From NCBI GenBank assembly GCA_964442435.1, contig CAYTZG010000004.1, forward strand, positions 1 to 64,000: a DNA stretch of 64,000 nt. The letters are read 5' to 3'. Position 1 is the first letter of the stretch. The number at the start of each line of letters is the position of its first letter. This document shows positions 24,283-32,920 of the stretch, in pieces. The translations under genes and the position numbers were made by a program. A model generated the notes under the pieces. It had not been told where the DNA came from and did no database searches. It saw only the letters and a program-made list of their open reading frames with translations. The stretch is from CAMXAS01 sp964442435 (lineage in GTDB: Bacteria > Bacteroidota > Bacteroidia > Bacteroidales > P3).

Positions 24283-25965
24283 ATGCGCCGGTGCCTTGTA
24301 CTCTTATGCCTGTTGCTTTGGGGACAGGTAGGAGGCCTATCCATGGCGCAAGACGGACGTTCCGACCGACAGTCACGCAAACGTGACGCATCGGCTGTGG
24401 CACCGCGCCCGGCCGATGCGGACGCGCAACGGCTTCGGCAAGACGTTCTGCGTATCGAAACGCCCGTATTCGAAGACGACCTTCCTTTTTCCGTATTGCC
24501 GTTGGCTCAGTTGGGCGTGGCCGTAGTCACAAACCAAAACGAGCTCGGACAGTCTGCACCCCGACGCTCCATCGCCTTTTACGACGAAAACCTGCAATTG
24601 CGCTGGCAAACGGCCGTGGAAATAGCGCCCGAATACCAATACCTCGGCTATCGCGTCGGCGAAGACAGCCTTTATTTCGCGCTTTCCTGCCTGCCGCATT
24701 ACAAATCGCAATATCCTTTGGCAAGCCTGACGGTCTGCATGGCGGACGGCGCGTGGCGGCTGGCGTATCGGCCCGTCCAACTGCCGCCCAAGCTGGAAAT
24801 CCTTTCGATGCAGATGCGCGAAGACGGCTGGGGCTGGCTGGCCTTGGACAAGAACGAATACGTTTGGTTTTACCTGCCGAGCCAAAACCAGCCCGCAACC
24901 GACAGCCTCAACGCGCAGACGGAAACGCCGCTGCGGATGCCCTTGGGGCTTGACGACCGGCGGGAATGGTGCCATATCGCCACCGACACCAACACCGTCT
25001 TTACGTTGTTCCGCGACCGCAAGCTGCGGATGCCGGGCCTGACACTCTGCCGGCACGGATGGCGGGATGTTCCGCCCACCGTTTCCGAGATTCTGCCACC
25101 CGACGAAACCATCCGCCTGGTGGATGCCAAACTGACCGTGTTGTCCGACGCGCGCCTGTGGGTGGGCGGCACCTACCACCTCAGCCGCGAGAAGCAGACC
25201 GTTTCGCCTTACGACCGCGGCTCGGAAACGACCGGCCTGTTCGCCGCGCTGTACGACCAAGCGGACAACACGACCGCCGCCCCGCGCCGCCTGACGTTTT
25301 GGAAACGCGCCTACTACGATTTTCCCGATTTGGCGAACCGGTTGAGCCGCGAAGCATGGTACGACCTGCAACGCGCGCAGGAGAAGTCGAAAGGGCGCAC
25401 GATTATCCCGGCTTTCACAACGCAGATACGCACCGGACAGACGCCCGCCACCGCCCAGCTCTACGTATTGGGCGAAGTCTATACGCGGGCGCTCCAGACC
25501 ACGACCGAAATGTATTACGATGCCTATGGCCGCATGGTGCCTTATACGCGCACGTATTTCGAGGGCTTCCGCTTCCGCGACGGCTTTCTCGCGCGCTTCG
25601 ACAGCCTCGGGCACGCGGTGTCCGAAAGCGTGTTCGACTTAGACCGCAACCGCCTGTACGACGCGCTGACCGACTACAGCCAATGGGCGGCCGACACGAA
25701 CGGCCGCACGCTGTATTTCTACCCCGACGACGACCGGCTGACCTACCGGGTGCTGGAAGCCGTGAGCGGCACCTCGGGCGAGCCGGCGACCTTCTCTTTA
25801 CCGCCGCTGTTCCAATACGACAAGGTGCAGAAAAGCTGGGGCGGCGTCCTGACCCCTTGGTACGGCCGCCATTACCTCGCGTTCGGCTATCAGCAAATCC
25901 GGAACACCCGCCTGTCGGGCAGCCGCCGCAACGTGTTCTATCTTCAGAAAATAACCGTAGAGTAA
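24283..25965 (+). CDS. large secreted protein of unknown function
   Basis: The 560-residue protein begins with a signal peptide (MRRCLVLLCLLLWGQVGGLSMAQ) and is otherwise soluble, rich in aromatic residues and arginine. Alternating short strands with recurring YDFPDL, LYVLGEVYT and FDSLG-type segments suggest a beta-propeller-like or repeated beta fold, but no family motif was identified. There is no T9SS tail, so a periplasmic or outer-membrane-associated location is likely. It ends just before a bidirectional terminator facing dnaK. Confidence 0.65.
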   Translation: MRRCLVLLCLLLWGQVGGLSMAQDGRSDRQSRKRDASAVAPRPADADAQRLRQDVLRIETPVFEDDLPFSVLPLAQLGVAVVTNQNELGQSAPRRSIAFYDENLQLRWQTAVEIAPEYQYLGYRVGEDSLYFALSCLPHYKSQYPLASLTVCMADGAWRLAYRPVQLPPKLEILSMQMREDGWGWLALDKNEYVWFYLPSQNQPATDSLNAQTETPLRMPLGLDDRREWCHIATDTNTVFTLFRDRKLRMPGLTLCRHGWRDVPPTVSEILPPDETIRLVDAKLTVLSDARLWVGGTYHLSREKQTVSPYDRGSETTGLFAALYDQADNTTAAPRRLTFWKRAYYDFPDLANRLSREAWYDLQRAQEKSKGRTIIPAFTTQIRTGQTPATAQLYVLGEVYTRALQTTTEMYYDAYGRMVPYTRTYFEGFRFRDGFLARFDSLGHAVSESVFDLDRNRLYDALTDYSQWAADTNGRTLYFYPDDDRLTYRVLEAVSGTSGEPATFSLPPLFQYDKVQKSWGGVLTPWYGRHYLAFGYQQIRNTRLSGSRRNVFYLQKITVE

Positions 25966-25967
25966 CG

Positions 25968-26005
25968 AAAAAAGGCGACGGCATGATGCCGTCGCCTTTC
26001 GCGTT
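25968..26005. terminator. bidirectional terminator between the secreted-protein gene and dnaK
   Basis: GGCGACGGC and GCCGTCGCC form a stem around ATGAT, with an A-run on the left and TTTC on the right. It separates convergent genes. Confidence 0.75.
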
Positions 26006-26021
26006 TTAAGACGGTTCGTCT

Positions 26022-27950
26022 TTACTTCACTTCTTCAAACTCGACGTCTTCCGCGCCCTTGTTGTCGGGCTGGGCTTGGGATTCGCCCGAAGCCTGCGCC
26101 CCGGCCGCGCCGTCGAACCCGGGAGCGCCCTGAGCGCCACCGGCCGCCTGCTGGGCCTTGTACAACTCTTCGGAAGCCGCCTGCCAGGCCGCATTCAGTT
26201 TGGCCTGCGCCGCGTCAATCGCCGCCGCGTCGTTCTTCTGCAACGCGTCCTTGGCTTCCTTCAACGCTTCTTCTATCGCGCCGCGCTTGTCGGCCGGCAG
26301 TTTGTCGCCGAATTCCTTGAGTTGCTTTTCGGTCTGGAACACCATGGCGTCGGCGGCGTTCTTCTTGTCGATGGCTTCCTTGGCCTTGCGGTCGGCCTCC
26401 GAATTGGCTTCGGCTTCGGCCTTCATGCGCTTGATTTCCTCTTCGCTCAGACCCGAAGAAGCCTCGATGCGGATTTGCTGCGACTTGCCCGTACCCTTAT
26501 CCTTGGCCGATACGTTCAAGATACCGTTGGCATCGATGTCGAACGTCACCTCGATTTGCGGCACGCCACGCGGCGCGGCCGGGATGCCGTCCAAGTGGAA
26601 ACGGCCGATGCTCTTGTTGTTGGCCGCCATCGGACGTTCGCCCTGCAACACGTGGATTTCCACCGAAGGCTGGTTGTCGGCCGCCGTGGAGAACGTCTCC
26701 GACTTGCGCGTCGGAATCGTCGTGTTGGCCTCAATCAGTTTCGTGAACACACCGCCCAGGGTTTCGATACCCAACGAAAGCGGCGTTACATCAAGCAACA
26801 GCACGTCCTTGACTTCGCCCGTCAGCACCGCGCCCTGAATCGAAGCGCCCACGGCTACGACCTCATCGGGGTTAACGCCCTTGGACGGCGCCTTGCCGAA
26901 GAAATCCTCCACGATTTTCTGAATGGCGGGAATACGCGTCGAACCGCCCACCAAAATCACTTCGTCCACATCCGACGCACTCATACCGGCATCCGCCAAG
27001 GCCTTCTTGCAAGGCTCAATCGTGCGGTGAATCAAATCATCGCAAATCTGCTCGAATTTGGCACGCGTCAGCGTCTTGACCAAGTGTTTGGGCATACCGT
27101 CCACCGGCATGATGTACGGCAGGTTGATTTCCGTGGAGGTGGAGCTGGAGAGCTCAATCTTGGCCTTTTCGGCCGCCTCTTTAAGACGTTGCAGGGCCAT
27201 CGGGTCCTTGCGCAAATCCACGCCTTCGTCTTTGAGGAATTCTTCCGCCAAAAAGTCGATAATCTTGTGGTCGAAGTCGTCGCCACCCAAGTGCGTGTCG
27301 CCGTTGGTGGATTTGACTTCAAACACGCCGTCGCCCAATTCCAGAATCGAGATATCGAACGTACCGCCACCCAAGTCGAACACGGCGATCTTACGGTCGG
27401 CGTTCGCCTTGTCCAAGCCGTAGGCCAAAGCCGCGGCCGTAGGTTCGTTGATGATACGGCGCACGGTCAAGCCCGCGATTTCGCCCGCCTCTTTCGTAGC
27501 CTGACGCTGCGCGTCGTTGAAGTAGGCCGGCACCGTAATCACGGCTTCGGATACTTCCGTACCCAGATAGTCTTCGGCCGTCTTCTTCATCTTCTGCAGA
27601 ATCATGGCCGAAATTTCCTGAGGCGTGTAGCTGCGGTCGTCTATCTTGACGCGCGGCGTATTGTTGTCGCCCCGTTCCACGGCATAAGGCACGCGGGAAA
27701 TCTCCTGCGTCACCTTATCGTAGGATTCGCCCATAAAACGTTTGATGGAATATACGGTTTTATGGGGATTCGTGATGGCCTGACGTTTGGCGGGATCGCC
27801 TACCTTACGTTCGCCACCTTCCACAAACGCCACGATAGACGGCGTGGTTCTACGGCCTTCGCTGTTAGGTATCACCACCGCCTCGTTGCCTTCCATGACC
27901 GCTACGCACGAGTTCGTCGTGCCAAGGTCAATACCAATGATCTTTCCCAT
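26022..27950 (-). CDS. dnaK: molecular chaperone DnaK (Hsp70)
   Basis: The 642-residue protein is full length. It has the Hsp70 start IGIDLGTTNSCVAVMEG, the phosphate-2 motif FDLGGGTFDISILE and the VGGSTRIP adenosine motif. The substrate-binding domain has LLLDVTPLSLGIETLGG, and the tail is Ala/Gly/Gln-rich, ending in DVEFEEVK. It acts with DnaJ and GrpE, neither of which is nearby. The gene stands alone and its upstream region carries the same composite promoter element as groES plus a leader hairpin. Confidence 0.98.
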   Translation of the reverse strand: MGKIIGIDLGTTNSCVAVMEGNEAVVIPNSEGRRTTPSIVAFVEGGERKVGDPAKRQAITNPHKTVYSIKRFMGESYDKVTQEISRVPYAVERGDNNTPRVKIDDRSYTPQEISAMILQKMKKTAEDYLGTEVSEAVITVPAYFNDAQRQATKEAGEIAGLTVRRIINEPTAAALAYGLDKANADRKIAVFDLGGGTFDISILELGDGVFEVKSTNGDTHLGGDDFDHKIIDFLAEEFLKDEGVDLRKDPMALQRLKEAAEKAKIELSSSTSTEINLPYIMPVDGMPKHLVKTLTRAKFEQICDDLIHRTIEPCKKALADAGMSASDVDEVILVGGSTRIPAIQKIVEDFFGKAPSKGVNPDEVVAVGASIQGAVLTGEVKDVLLLDVTPLSLGIETLGGVFTKLIEANTTIPTRKSETFSTAADNQPSVEIHVLQGERPMAANNKSIGRFHLDGIPAAPRGVPQIEVTFDIDANGILNVSAKDKGTGKSQQIRIEASSGLSEEEIKRMKAEAEANSEADRKAKEAIDKKNAADAMVFQTEKQLKEFGDKLPADKRGAIEEALKEAKDALQKNDAAAIDAAQAKLNAAWQAASEELYKAQQAAGGAQGAPGFDGAAGAQASGESQAQPDNKGAEDVEFEEVK

Positions 27951-27980
27951 AATGTTTATCAGTTTTTAATGTTTATAATC

Positions 27981-28016
27981 AAAAAAGGCGCCCCGCTTTT
28001 CATACGCGGGACGCCT
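27981..28016 (-). terminator. hairpin with U-run between the dnaK promoter element and dnaK
   Basis: On the minus strand AGGCG-CCCGC pairs with GCGGG-CGCCT with one mismatch around an 8-9 nt loop, followed by TTTTTT. It looks like an intrinsic terminator for the upstream LRR/membrane-protein unit. However, it lies downstream of the sigma-54-like dnaK element, so the same hairpin would sit at the very 5' end of the dnaK mRNA. Confidence 0.7.
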
Positions 28017-28024
28017 CTCCTTGT

Positions 28025-28066
28025 TCAAAGCGCGTGCCAAAGGGCCAAAACTGACATCTTGTCAGT
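28025..28066 (-). promoter_or_regulatory. sigma-54-like promoter and TGTCAG palindrome upstream of dnaK
   Basis: Minus strand: ACTGACA-AGA-TGTCAGT (28066-28050) is a perfect 7-bp palindrome. Exactly 11 bp after its TGTCAG core lies TGGCACG (28039-28033), followed by CGCTTTGA with GG and GA 10 nt apart. This fits the sigma-54 -24/-12 pattern except that the last GC is GA. Spacing and motifs match those in front of groES. No TAnnTTTG promoter lies between here and dnaK. Confidence 0.55.
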
Positions 28067-28074
28067 GATTGATT

Positions 28075-28680
28075 TTACTTGTCATCCTTTGGGTCTTGTA
28101 TAAAACAAGAACCTTCCCATACCAGCACATGTATTTTATATTGCGTGTAACGCCAAATCCCTATCAAAAGTCCTATCATCAATACGAACATTATACCTGC
28201 CGCACAGTCACTACAACGACATTCAATCAAGTTGTCGATTAATGTGCTTATCCTTATACCACAGCCCCAACTCATTGCGGCAAGATAAACACACAATATC
28301 GGTACAAGATTTCGACAAAATGCCACTTGCGCTTCTAAAATCGGAATACTATTCAAACTATTGTTTTTCATAAGACAATAGTAAGCAGCATGGTAATTCT
28401 CTATCGTCGATTCTCCTTTTAATTTATCCGAAAATTTCTTCCAAACTTTATCATAGGCTTTTTTTATCAAATCTTGATCATTACGCAAACATTTACAATA
28501 CCCTGCCACAAAATCGAACAACCGATGATAAATCAGACCGATAATATAACATAACACCCCAAAAAACACACTCGAACAAGTATCATCCTGCGGAGTTTGA
28601 AAGAATAAAATGCTCCACATATACCCTGACACCAACATCGTCAACGCATCATACATTGTAAGTCCAGACAAGGGATTCAT
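28075..28680 (-). CDS. membrane protein of unknown function
   Basis: The 201-residue protein has hydrophobic segments at about 8-28, 37-60, 120-145 and 165-185 and a charged central part (about 65-110), and is cysteine-rich for a membrane protein. I recognise no family. Codon use is AT-rich like the LRR gene 43 nt upstream and unlike dnaK downstream, so the two may have arrived together. It may be co-transcribed with the LRR gene and end at the hairpin near 27981. Confidence 0.55.
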   Translation of the reverse strand: MNPLSGLTMYDALTMLVSGYMWSILFFQTPQDDTCSSVFFGVLCYIIGLIYHRLFDFVAGYCKCLRNDQDLIKKAYDKVWKKFSDKLKGESTIENYHAAYYCLMKNNSLNSIPILEAQVAFCRNLVPILCVYLAAMSWGCGIRISTLIDNLIECRCSDCAAGIMFVLMIGLLIGIWRYTQYKIHVLVWEGSCFIQDPKDDK

Positions 28681-28723
28681 AATTCGTCCTCCTTTTAATT
28701 GTTTATATATTTAATTAAACTAT

Positions 28724-31700
28724 TTACCTTACCACGACTTTCCAGCTATAGCCGTCCGACACGCGGCGCACGATATACAGCCCCGGCTGCGCCACCGGTA
28801 TGACGACCGCATGACCGCTGTACACACAAAGGCCTGAAGCGGTATATACCATCAACTCGCCTATTTCTTCGCTCAGATGGATTGAACCCGCCTGCGCATA
28901 TACCCGCACCTCCGACAAACCGGAAACAGATTCCACCGCCGTCGGGTCTTTCGGTTTCTGTCGATGGACGGTCAACTTATAAGTCTGTCGCGTATGGTCT
29001 TCCGCCTTCACGTTTATTTCCATAACGTTGTCGCCCGTTGCCAATGTAGGCCTTTTAACATATGACACCTTGGCGCTGTCGTGATTGGGTTCCGCAACCA
29101 CCTCCATCGATTTGACCTCGTTCGGGACCTCCACCCGATAGTTGAAGGTGGTGGGGGAAAACGCCGGCCTCAACGTGCCGACGCTTACGCTCAACACGCG
29201 CAACGTGGCATCCGACGACAAGACCCGTTCCTTGCGCCTTACGCTCAGCGTATAAGTCTGTCGCGTGTCGTCTTCCGCACACACCTCTACCTTTATGCTA
29301 TTGTAGCCCACCTGCAAGCCGTATTTGCCCGCCCCCGACACCGTGGCGCTGTCATGCCGCGCCTCTGCAAAGACTTCTATGCTGTCCGTTTCGTAGGAGA
29401 CCTCAACGTTATAATAACGGGTTTCGGGCGAAAACGCAGGTGTCAAAATGCCGGCGCTTACCGTCAGCGACTGCAAGGCAACATCTATACGCCTTACCAT
29501 CAACGTATAAGCCTGTTGCGAGCCTTCCGCCGTCACCACAATTTCTATACGGTTATCGCCAACCTGCAAGCCATATTTACCCACGCCTGACACAGTGGCG
29601 CTTTCGTCCCGAGCCTCTGCAAAGACTTCTATGCTGTCCGTCTCATAAGATACCGCAACATCATAATCATAGACCTCGGATGAAAACGATAGTTTCAAAA
29701 CGCCTGCGCTTACCGTCAAAGATTTCAAGGCTGCATCTATACGCGTTACCGTCAACGTATAAACCTGCCGCGAACCATCTTCTGCACGCACCTCTATCCT
29801 TATGTTATTGGCACCAACCCGCAAGCCGTATTTACCTGCCCCCGACACCGTGGCGCTGTCATGACGCGCCGTCGCTTCTACCTCGAAGTTGTCCGTTGCA
29901 TACGGCACCGCCAAACGATACTCATAGACCTCAGACGAAAACGCCGGTTCCAACGTACCGGCGCTTACCGTCAGTGACTGCAAGGCCGCATCTGCTGATT
30001 GACGTCTTATCGTCAACGTATATGTTTTCCGTGTACCATCTTCCGCCTCTACCTCTATACCTATCTCATTATCGCCAACCACAAGTTGATGGTCGCCCAA
30101 TCCCGACAATATTTCGGCAAATCCATGGGCGACCGATGCCTCTGCCACAATATTTTCACACTGATTCGGAACGGTAGTATAAACAGACTCAGGAACATTA
30201 TTCCAAGTACGCGACACATAAGGTTCTTTACTTGTTATCTCCAACCGACTCAAATCCGCATTATCACTCTTAACTCTCAAGCAAAATCGCTCTCTCCTTG
30301 CCTCCGCGAAATTTACCCAATAGTCATAGGTTACCACCGCACTGTCATACTCTAAATAATGCCCGTCCACCACCCGGCCGCCTTGCCAATTGGAAGTGCG
30401 CCCCATCTCAAATCCGGGCAGACTTTTCAAATCAAAACGATGCTGTTTAGCATCCAATATCCCGGCCTTCCGATTACCTGACGCACAACCTTCACCACCA
30501 TTATAACTATCACCAAAAACACCTCCAGAAGAAGTATAACCATCCCATTTCAAACCGGTCAGATTATTATATCGACAATTCAAATAGGTCAAGGACGTAC
30601 AACCATCCACATTCAACGAGGTCAAATCATTAAACTGACATTCCAAACGCTTCAACGCCGTACAACCATCCACATTCAACGAGGTCAAACCATTATTATG
30701 ACATTCCAAACGCTCCAACGCCGTACAACCACTCACATTCAATGAAGTCAAACCATTATTATGACAATCCAAACGCTCCAACGCCATACAACCACTCACA
30801 TTCAATGAGATCAAGTCATTAACCTGACAATTCAAACACACCAACGCCGCACAACCGCTCACATTCAATGATTTTAGATGTCCTATTTCCCACGGCCACC
30901 CCCTATCAGACCCTGCACAATCCAAAAGACGTAACGAAGGGCCACCACTCACATCCAATACTGTAAAGTCATTATAAGCGCAATACAATGTATCCAAATC
31001 CATACAATCACTCACATCCAACGATGTCAGGACATTATTCCTACAATCTAAAAACGCCAACGCCGCATTATGCGATACATCCAACGACATCAACCCAGTA
31101 AAACTACATTTCAAATACGCCAACGCCACATTGTGCGATACATCCAACGATGTCAACGCGTTAGAACTACAATTCAAATACGCCAACGCCGCATTGTGCG
31201 ATACATCCAACGATGTCAACGCGTTATAACTACAATTCAAATACGCCAACGCCGCATTATGCGATACATCCAACGATGTCAACCCAATGAGGCTACAGTT
31301 CAAGTAAGTCAAGAGCACATTGTGTGATACATCCAAGGATTCCGTAGTTTCATCCCCATGGCGTACATATTTTGAACAATCCAAACTATCCAAAGACAAG
31401 CATCCACTTACATCCAGACTCAAAAAATCAGATTGTTTTCGATTCCCAAGCTTATCATATATATAATACGTTTTAAAAGACAAAACAGGTGTAGTACTAT
31501 ATAAAGCAATACGCATGATATCATCAAATTCATACTCGGTCCTTTTCGTTATCGTTTCCCGCCGACCGTCTTCAAATTCCGCTATCAATGTTTCATCATT
31601 GCCGGCGGTACGCCAGTCCAAAATCAGCTTACTGATAACCGTCATCCGTATCGTATCCTGCGCCCGCAGTTCAGATAAACCGCCAACCAAACAGGCTGCC

Positions 31701-31732
31701 AATACGACGCCAAACCATGTTAATCGTTTCAT
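28724..31732 (-). CDS. T9SS-exported leucine-rich repeat surface protein with five cadherin-like domains
   Basis: The 1002-residue protein has a signal peptide (1-25). Residues about 103-396 are tandem 21-residue leucine-rich repeats of the form LTSLDVSHNxALxYLNCSxNx, grading into an NVSGC variant. Five tandem cadherin-like beta-sandwich repeats (about residues 493-925) follow, each with L-SLTVSAG, FSxxxxxYxV, VGxNxIxIEV and YTLTVxR signatures. The end (about 930-1002) resembles a type IX secretion C-terminal domain with PGLYIVRR and a VVVR terminus, but lacks an SPNP box. It is likely displayed on the cell surface for adhesion or glycan/protein binding. The gene is AT-richer than its surroundings. 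Confidence 0.8.
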   Translation of the reverse strand: MKRLTWFGVVLAACLVGGLSELRAQDTIRMTVISKLILDWRTAGNDETLIAEFEDGRRETITKRTEYEFDDIMRIALYSTTPVLSFKTYYIYDKLGNRKQSDFLSLDVSGCLSLDSLDCSKYVRHGDETTESLDVSHNVLLTYLNCSLIGLTSLDVSHNAALAYLNCSYNALTSLDVSHNAALAYLNCSSNALTSLDVSHNVALAYLKCSFTGLMSLDVSHNAALAFLDCRNNVLTSLDVSDCMDLDTLYCAYNDFTVLDVSGGPSLRLLDCAGSDRGWPWEIGHLKSLNVSGCAALVCLNCQVNDLISLNVSGCMALERLDCHNNGLTSLNVSGCTALERLECHNNGLTSLNVDGCTALKRLECQFNDLTSLNVDGCTSLTYLNCRYNNLTGLKWDGYTSSGGVFGDSYNGGEGCASGNRKAGILDAKQHRFDLKSLPGFEMGRTSNWQGGRVVDGHYLEYDSAVVTYDYWVNFAEARRERFCLRVKSDNADLSRLEITSKEPYVSRTWNNVPESVYTTVPNQCENIVAEASVAHGFAEILSGLGDHQLVVGDNEIGIEVEAEDGTRKTYTLTIRRQSADAALQSLTVSAGTLEPAFSSEVYEYRLAVPYATDNFEVEATARHDSATVSGAGKYGLRVGANNIRIEVRAEDGSRQVYTLTVTRIDAALKSLTVSAGVLKLSFSSEVYDYDVAVSYETDSIEVFAEARDESATVSGVGKYGLQVGDNRIEIVVTAEGSQQAYTLMVRRIDVALQSLTVSAGILTPAFSPETRYYNVEVSYETDSIEVFAEARHDSATVSGAGKYGLQVGYNSIKVEVCAEDDTRQTYTLSVRRKERVLSSDATLRVLSVSVGTLRPAFSPTTFNYRVEVPNEVKSMEVVAEPNHDSAKVSYVKRPTLATGDNVMEINVKAEDHTRQTYKLTVHRQKPKDPTAVESVSGLSEVRVYAQAGSIHLSEEIGELMVYTASGLCVYSGHAVVIPVAQPGLYIVRRVSDGYSWKVVVR
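30585..30845 (-). repeat. tandem 63-bp repeats (LRR block, NVSGC type)
   Basis: About four consecutive 63-bp units encode 21-residue leucine-rich repeats with N-V-[SD]-G-C. Adjacent units are nearly identical at DNA level, so copy number may vary by slippage or recombination without shifting frame. Confidence 0.7.
31053..31335 (-). repeat. tandem 63-bp repeats (LRR block, DVSHN type)
   Basis: About four and a half 63-bp units encode 21-residue repeats with L-D-V-S-H-N. Adjacent units differ by only a few bases, indicating recent duplication within the gene. Each unit is a multiple of three. Confidence 0.75.
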
Positions 31733-31801
31733 ATCATTACCGTTTTACCGACCGAACAGCGGCATGAAGACGGGTATGAAACTCCGAACGCTATGAAAAT
31801 A

Positions 31802-32034
31802 AAAAAGGGCACATAAGCCTACCTCTCTTATTTCTTCACTTAGGTTCTAGCAAAACCTGAAACCGAAACAAGTAAAAGCAGCCTGTGCCCAAGCGGGTAC
31901 AAACATGCTTAGACCTATTATCCGTGGTTTCGAGGTTAAATTTGCTAGATTTAAGTGAACCGAATAATCGTCCGCAAGTTGCAATATGTCTGTCAGTTCT
32001 ATCTGTTCATCGTGTTATTTTTCCGTTTTGTTTC
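31802..32034 (-). ncRNA. rod-shaped non-coding RNA, possibly 6S-like
   Basis: A consensus promoter (32040-32071) predicts a start near 32034. The arms 31835-31864 and 31926-31959 pair through four helices: TTCACTTA/TAAGTGAA (8 bp), CTAGCAA/TTGCTAG (7), AACCT/AGGTT (5) and GAAACC/GGTTTC (6), about 26 bp interrupted only by small bulges. This closes an open bubble (19 and 24 nt) capped by the hairpin TGTGCCC-AAGC-GGGTACA (one mismatch). A closing stem, large bubble and apical stem is the layout of 6S RNA. The 3' side ends in GTGCCC and a U-run. There is no sizeable open frame on the transcribed strand. The family assignment is inference. Confidence 0.6.
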
Positions 32035-32039
32035 GTTCA

Positions 32040-32071
32040 CAAATATAAGGATATAGCCTTTGTAATCCAAA
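32040..32071 (-). promoter_or_regulatory. consensus promoter of the rod-shaped ncRNA
   Basis: Minus-strand TTTG (32068-32071), 20 nt, TATATTTG (32040-32047): a perfect match to the phylum promoter. It lies between the surE stop codon and the ncRNA, so the RNA has its own transcription unit. Confidence 0.7.
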
Positions 32072-32130
32072 TTGCCGGCCCTGTTCAACCCTTGCGGGAA
32101 GCCCTGAAAGACAGGCATATCACAGGCTTT

Positions 32131-32880
32131 CTATCCGAACAGACCGTCCATCCGGCCCAAGGCCGCGCGGTCTGTCATATCGACCGTGACGGGCACGACC
32201 GCCACATAGCCGTGGTCGAGATAATAGGAATCGGTGTCGGTCCGCGGGTCGTCGTTCTCAAAGTCGCCCTCCAGCCAGTAGTAAGGGCGGCCGTGCGGGT
32301 CTTCCCGCCGCAGGATGCGCTCGTCCCAAGAGGCGTGCGCCTGCACGCAGGCCTTGACGCCCTTGATCTCGCCCACGGGGATGTTGACGTTCCAGCAACA
32401 GCCCGGCTTGCCGTGCGCTATCATCTGCTTGATGATGAGACGGATGCTATCTACGGCCGGCACAAAATCGACCTGCTGGTCGTAGGTGGCGATGGAGAAA
32501 CCGATGGCCGGCACGCCCTCCATGATGCCCTCTATGGCCGCGCCCATCGTGCCGGAATACAGCACGTTGGTGGCCGCGTTGGAGCCGTGGTTGATGCCCG
32601 ACAGCAACAAATCCATCGGCGTATCCTTGAACAGCTCGCGCAAGCCCAACTTGACGCAATCGACCGGCGTGCCGCTGCACGCATACTGCACGAGGCCGGG
32701 GCATTCTTCCGGCAACGGCTTGGCCCGCATGGGGACAGACAGGGTAATGGCGTGCGACTTGCCCGACTGGGGGCCGTCCGGCGCCACGACATAGACGTTG
32801 CCGAATTCCCGCGCGATGGCTATCAACTGACGGATGCCGCGCGCATGGATGCCGTCGTCGTTCGTGATAAAAATATTCAT
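32131..32880 (-). CDS. surE: 5'/3'-nucleotidase SurE
   Basis: The 249-residue protein starts MNIFITNDDGIHARGI, with the metal-binding NDDG of SurE, and contains the SGKSHAIT and LLLSGINHGSNA signatures. SurE dephosphorylates nucleoside monophosphates and short oligonucleotides and is linked to stationary-phase survival. It follows the exonuclease gene by 40 nt in the same direction. Confidence 0.95.
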   Translation of the reverse strand: MNIFITNDDGIHARGIRQLIAIAREFGNVYVVAPDGPQSGKSHAITLSVPMRAKPLPEECPGLVQYACSGTPVDCVKLGLRELFKDTPMDLLLSGINHGSNAATNVLYSGTMGAAIEGIMEGVPAIGFSIATYDQQVDFVPAVDSIRLIIKQMIAHGKPGCCWNVNIPVGEIKGVKACVQAHASWDERILRREDPHGRPYYWLEGDFENDDPRTDTDSYYLDHGYVAVVPVTVDMTDRAALGRMDGLFG

Positions 32881-32920
32881 ATAAATGTTCGTTCCTTATG
32901 GTTACACAAAGATAGGTATT

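Noticed and set aside
26076..28103. Very long open frame on the plus strand opposite dnaK
   Set aside because: It mirrors dnaK codons in GC-rich DNA, has no promoter and gives a low-complexity Arg/His-rich product. dnaK itself is beyond doubt.
31053..31335. Regular 63-bp repeats considered as a CRISPR-like array
   Set aside because: The whole unit repeats without unique spacers and encodes in-frame leucine-rich repeats.
31802..32034. tmRNA or SRP RNA at the rod-shaped ncRNA locus
   Set aside because: There is no tag-peptide frame, no tRNA-like ends and no SRP apical GGAAG motif; a 6S-like shape fits better.
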